Below, in pieces: positions 16,022 through 16,785 of a stretch of DNA of 16,785 nt; positions within the stretch are counted from its first letter, which is position 1, and every line of letters starts with the position of its first letter. A model generated the notes under the pieces. That model had not been told where the DNA came from and searched no databases. It was given only the letters and a program-made list of their open reading frames with translations. The DNA comes from JAAUQA01 sp036351435 (GTDB taxonomy: Bacteria; Pseudomonadota; Gammaproteobacteria; Competibacterales; Competibacteraceae): contig JAZBPA010000146.1 of assembly GCA_036351435.1 (NCBI GenBank), forward strand, positions 1-16,785, in the 5' to 3' direction. The translations under genes were made by a program, and so were the position numbers.

Positions 16022-16465
16022 CTAGCTTTTCGCTTTAACGAATAAACCGACTAGAGCCAGCTGAACCTGTTCCGATAGTCGCTTAAAGTCACCATCCAAC
16101 AAGCGCGATGCTTGCTCACTTTTTCCGCTGTTATGCGTCATCAAAACAGAGGCAGCGGTTTCGTGAAAGTGTGAATGCGTTTTCATCAGATTCCTATATT
16201 CCTCAAGTCTCCCATAGCTTTGCTCTCCGGTACTATTTATCCATTTACCGAGCACACAAAGATCACTCCTGCCAATTTCGGCTGCTTCAAGATGTTCAGT
16301 GCTGGTACCGTCAAGGACTTTGGTAAGACGCTGCCGCCACGCCATATGTGCCTCGATGGCTGACTTTAGGTTGAGTCCAGAAAGTTCTTCCTCGTCTTTA
16401 CTGATTTCAAGAGCGACATTTTCTTTGCCGGCACGTTTTTGCTTTAACCAGTTGAATAACCCCAT
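16022..16465 (-). CDS. Stand-alone CZB (chemoreceptor zinc-binding) domain protein
   Basis: 147 residues made almost entirely of one CZB domain. The zinc ligands fit the family pattern (His, then Cys-x-Leu-Gly-x-Trp, then His-x3-His): H40 in EAHMAWRQRL, C70 in CVLGKWI, and H97 and H101 in THSHFHETA. CZB domains usually sit on chemoreceptors or diguanylate cyclases and sense zinc or oxidants; here no output domain is fused. A trans-acting sensor or adaptor role is therefore inference. The ATG at 16465 is preferred because AGGGGG lies 9 bp upstream; the ATG at 16474 abuts that sequence. No chemotaxis or c-di-GMP gene is visible in the window. There is no signal peptide, so it is cytoplasmic. 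Confidence 0.85.
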   Translation of the reverse strand: MGLFNWLKQKRAGKENVALEISKDEEELSGLNLKSAIEAHMAWRQRLTKVLDGTSTEHLEAAEIGRSDLCVLGKWINSTGEQSYGRLEEYRNLMKTHSHFHETAASVLMTHNSGKSEQASRLLDGDFKRLSEQVQLALVGLFVKAKS

Positions 16466-16522
16466 TGCTCTCATCCCCCTGCTCTTTTGGCAGTTTTAAG
16501 GTTGCATCAAGTTGTTTGTCGC

Positions 16523-16563
16523 TGCTTACCACAACACGCATATGAGCAGCTGGCAGGTAAGCA
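16523..16563. promoter_or_regulatory. Inverted repeat upstream of the CZB gene
   Basis: 8-bp arms TGCTTACC (16523-16530) and GGTAAGCA (16556-16563), 25 bases apart. It lies in the probable 5' leader or promoter region of the minus-strand CZB gene. It could be a long-loop hairpin or paired protein sites. Confidence 0.3.
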
Positions 16564-16581
16564 TCTATGATGTTTCATAGA
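16564..16581. promoter_or_regulatory. Compact dyad upstream of the CZB gene
   Basis: Perfect 7-bp arms TCTATGA and TCATAGA with a TGTT spacer, directly adjoining the preceding inverted repeat. Size and symmetry suit a dimeric repressor site. Confidence 0.3.
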
Positions 16582-16637
16582 ACACACCTACTAATAACAA
16601 GGATATTGCATTCTGGTAAATAGGATATGTCGGAACT

Positions 16638-16663
16638 GTAACTTTTTGGTAACAATGGGTAAC
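16638..16663 (+). promoter_or_regulatory. Three phased GTAAC direct repeats
   Basis: GTAAC at 16638-16642, 16649-16653 and 16659-16663, with start-to-start spacing of 11 and 10 bp, about one helical turn. The arrangement resembles tandem half-sites of OmpR/PhoB-type response regulators. The regulator and target are unknown. Confidence 0.3.
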
Positions 16664-16785
16664 GACTTACGCACAAGGCAAAGGCGCAATGGTGAGGCGA
16701 ATATAGGCAGCGCGTATTGCACCAAATAACATGTTCGTATTCAGCGTAATTGGCAATGTGTTCTACACCTGCTCTATTATCATCA

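Larger units (their letters stand above)
16475..16785. other. Non-coding right end with dyads and direct repeats
   Basis: No supported gene in about 310 bases. It contains an 8-bp inverted repeat, a 7-bp dyad and three phased GTAAC repeats, listed separately. A short frame opens at ATG 16731 (MFVFSVIGNVFYTCSIII, running off the edge) but has no ribosome site and is not called. Confidence 0.55.

Noticed and set aside
16731..16785. Hydrophobic frame opening at the right edge, possible membrane-protein start
   Set aside because: Only 18 codons visible, no ribosome site; cannot be distinguished from chance.
1..16785. Search for CRISPR arrays, tRNA or rRNA genes, toxin-antitoxin pairs and phage genes
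   Set aside because: None seen; no regularly spaced repeats, no cloverleaf-like sequence recognised, and all sizeable gaps are accounted for.

Overview
The window looks like ordinary chromosomal DNA of a proteobacterium, most likely a gammaproteobacterium of moderate GC content. This rests on the gene complement: an AcrA/AcrB-type efflux pair, prfA next to prmC, soluble family I pyrophosphatase, long PEP carboxylase ending in RNTG, and a RAYT-type transposase. I cannot name the genus. No phage, plasmid, CRISPR, tRNA or rRNA is visible.

Layout: 1-3666 (minus) is an RND efflux operon, a periplasmic adaptor followed by an inner-membrane pump whose C-terminus runs off the left edge. After a non-coding stretch comes a PhnB-like VOC protein (3988-4401, minus). 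A REP-associated tyrosine transposase (RAYT, 4647-5498, plus) follows, bracketed by inverted copies of a 12-base sequence. Next are an endonuclease/exonuclease/phosphatase-fold protein (5535-6464, minus), a divergent DUF1461-like membrane protein (6504-7247, plus) and a PaaI-type thioesterase (7292-7804, plus).

The right half is housekeeping: ppa (7922-8449, minus) diverges from adk (8669-9256, plus). Then prmC (9302-10141), prfA (10151-11233) and pgi (11355-12992) all lie on minus, and ppc (13097-15913) lies on plus, divergent from pgi. A stand-alone CZB zinc-sensor domain protein (16022-16465, minus) converges on ppc, and the last 320 bases are non-coding with several dyads and phased direct repeats.

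Functional links: PrmC methylates the GGQ glutamine of RF1 (PrfA), and the two genes are 9 bp apart. Pgi and Ppc belong to central carbon metabolism; Ppa and Adk to pyrophosphate and adenylate balance. The adaptor and pump form two parts of a tripartite exporter whose outer-membrane channel is not in view.

The most unusual material is the RAYT module: its terminal inverted sequence abuts a promoter that would give a leaderless transcript, and a REP-like palindrome with a GTGG foot lies between pgi and prfA. I found no convincing new multi-gene system.
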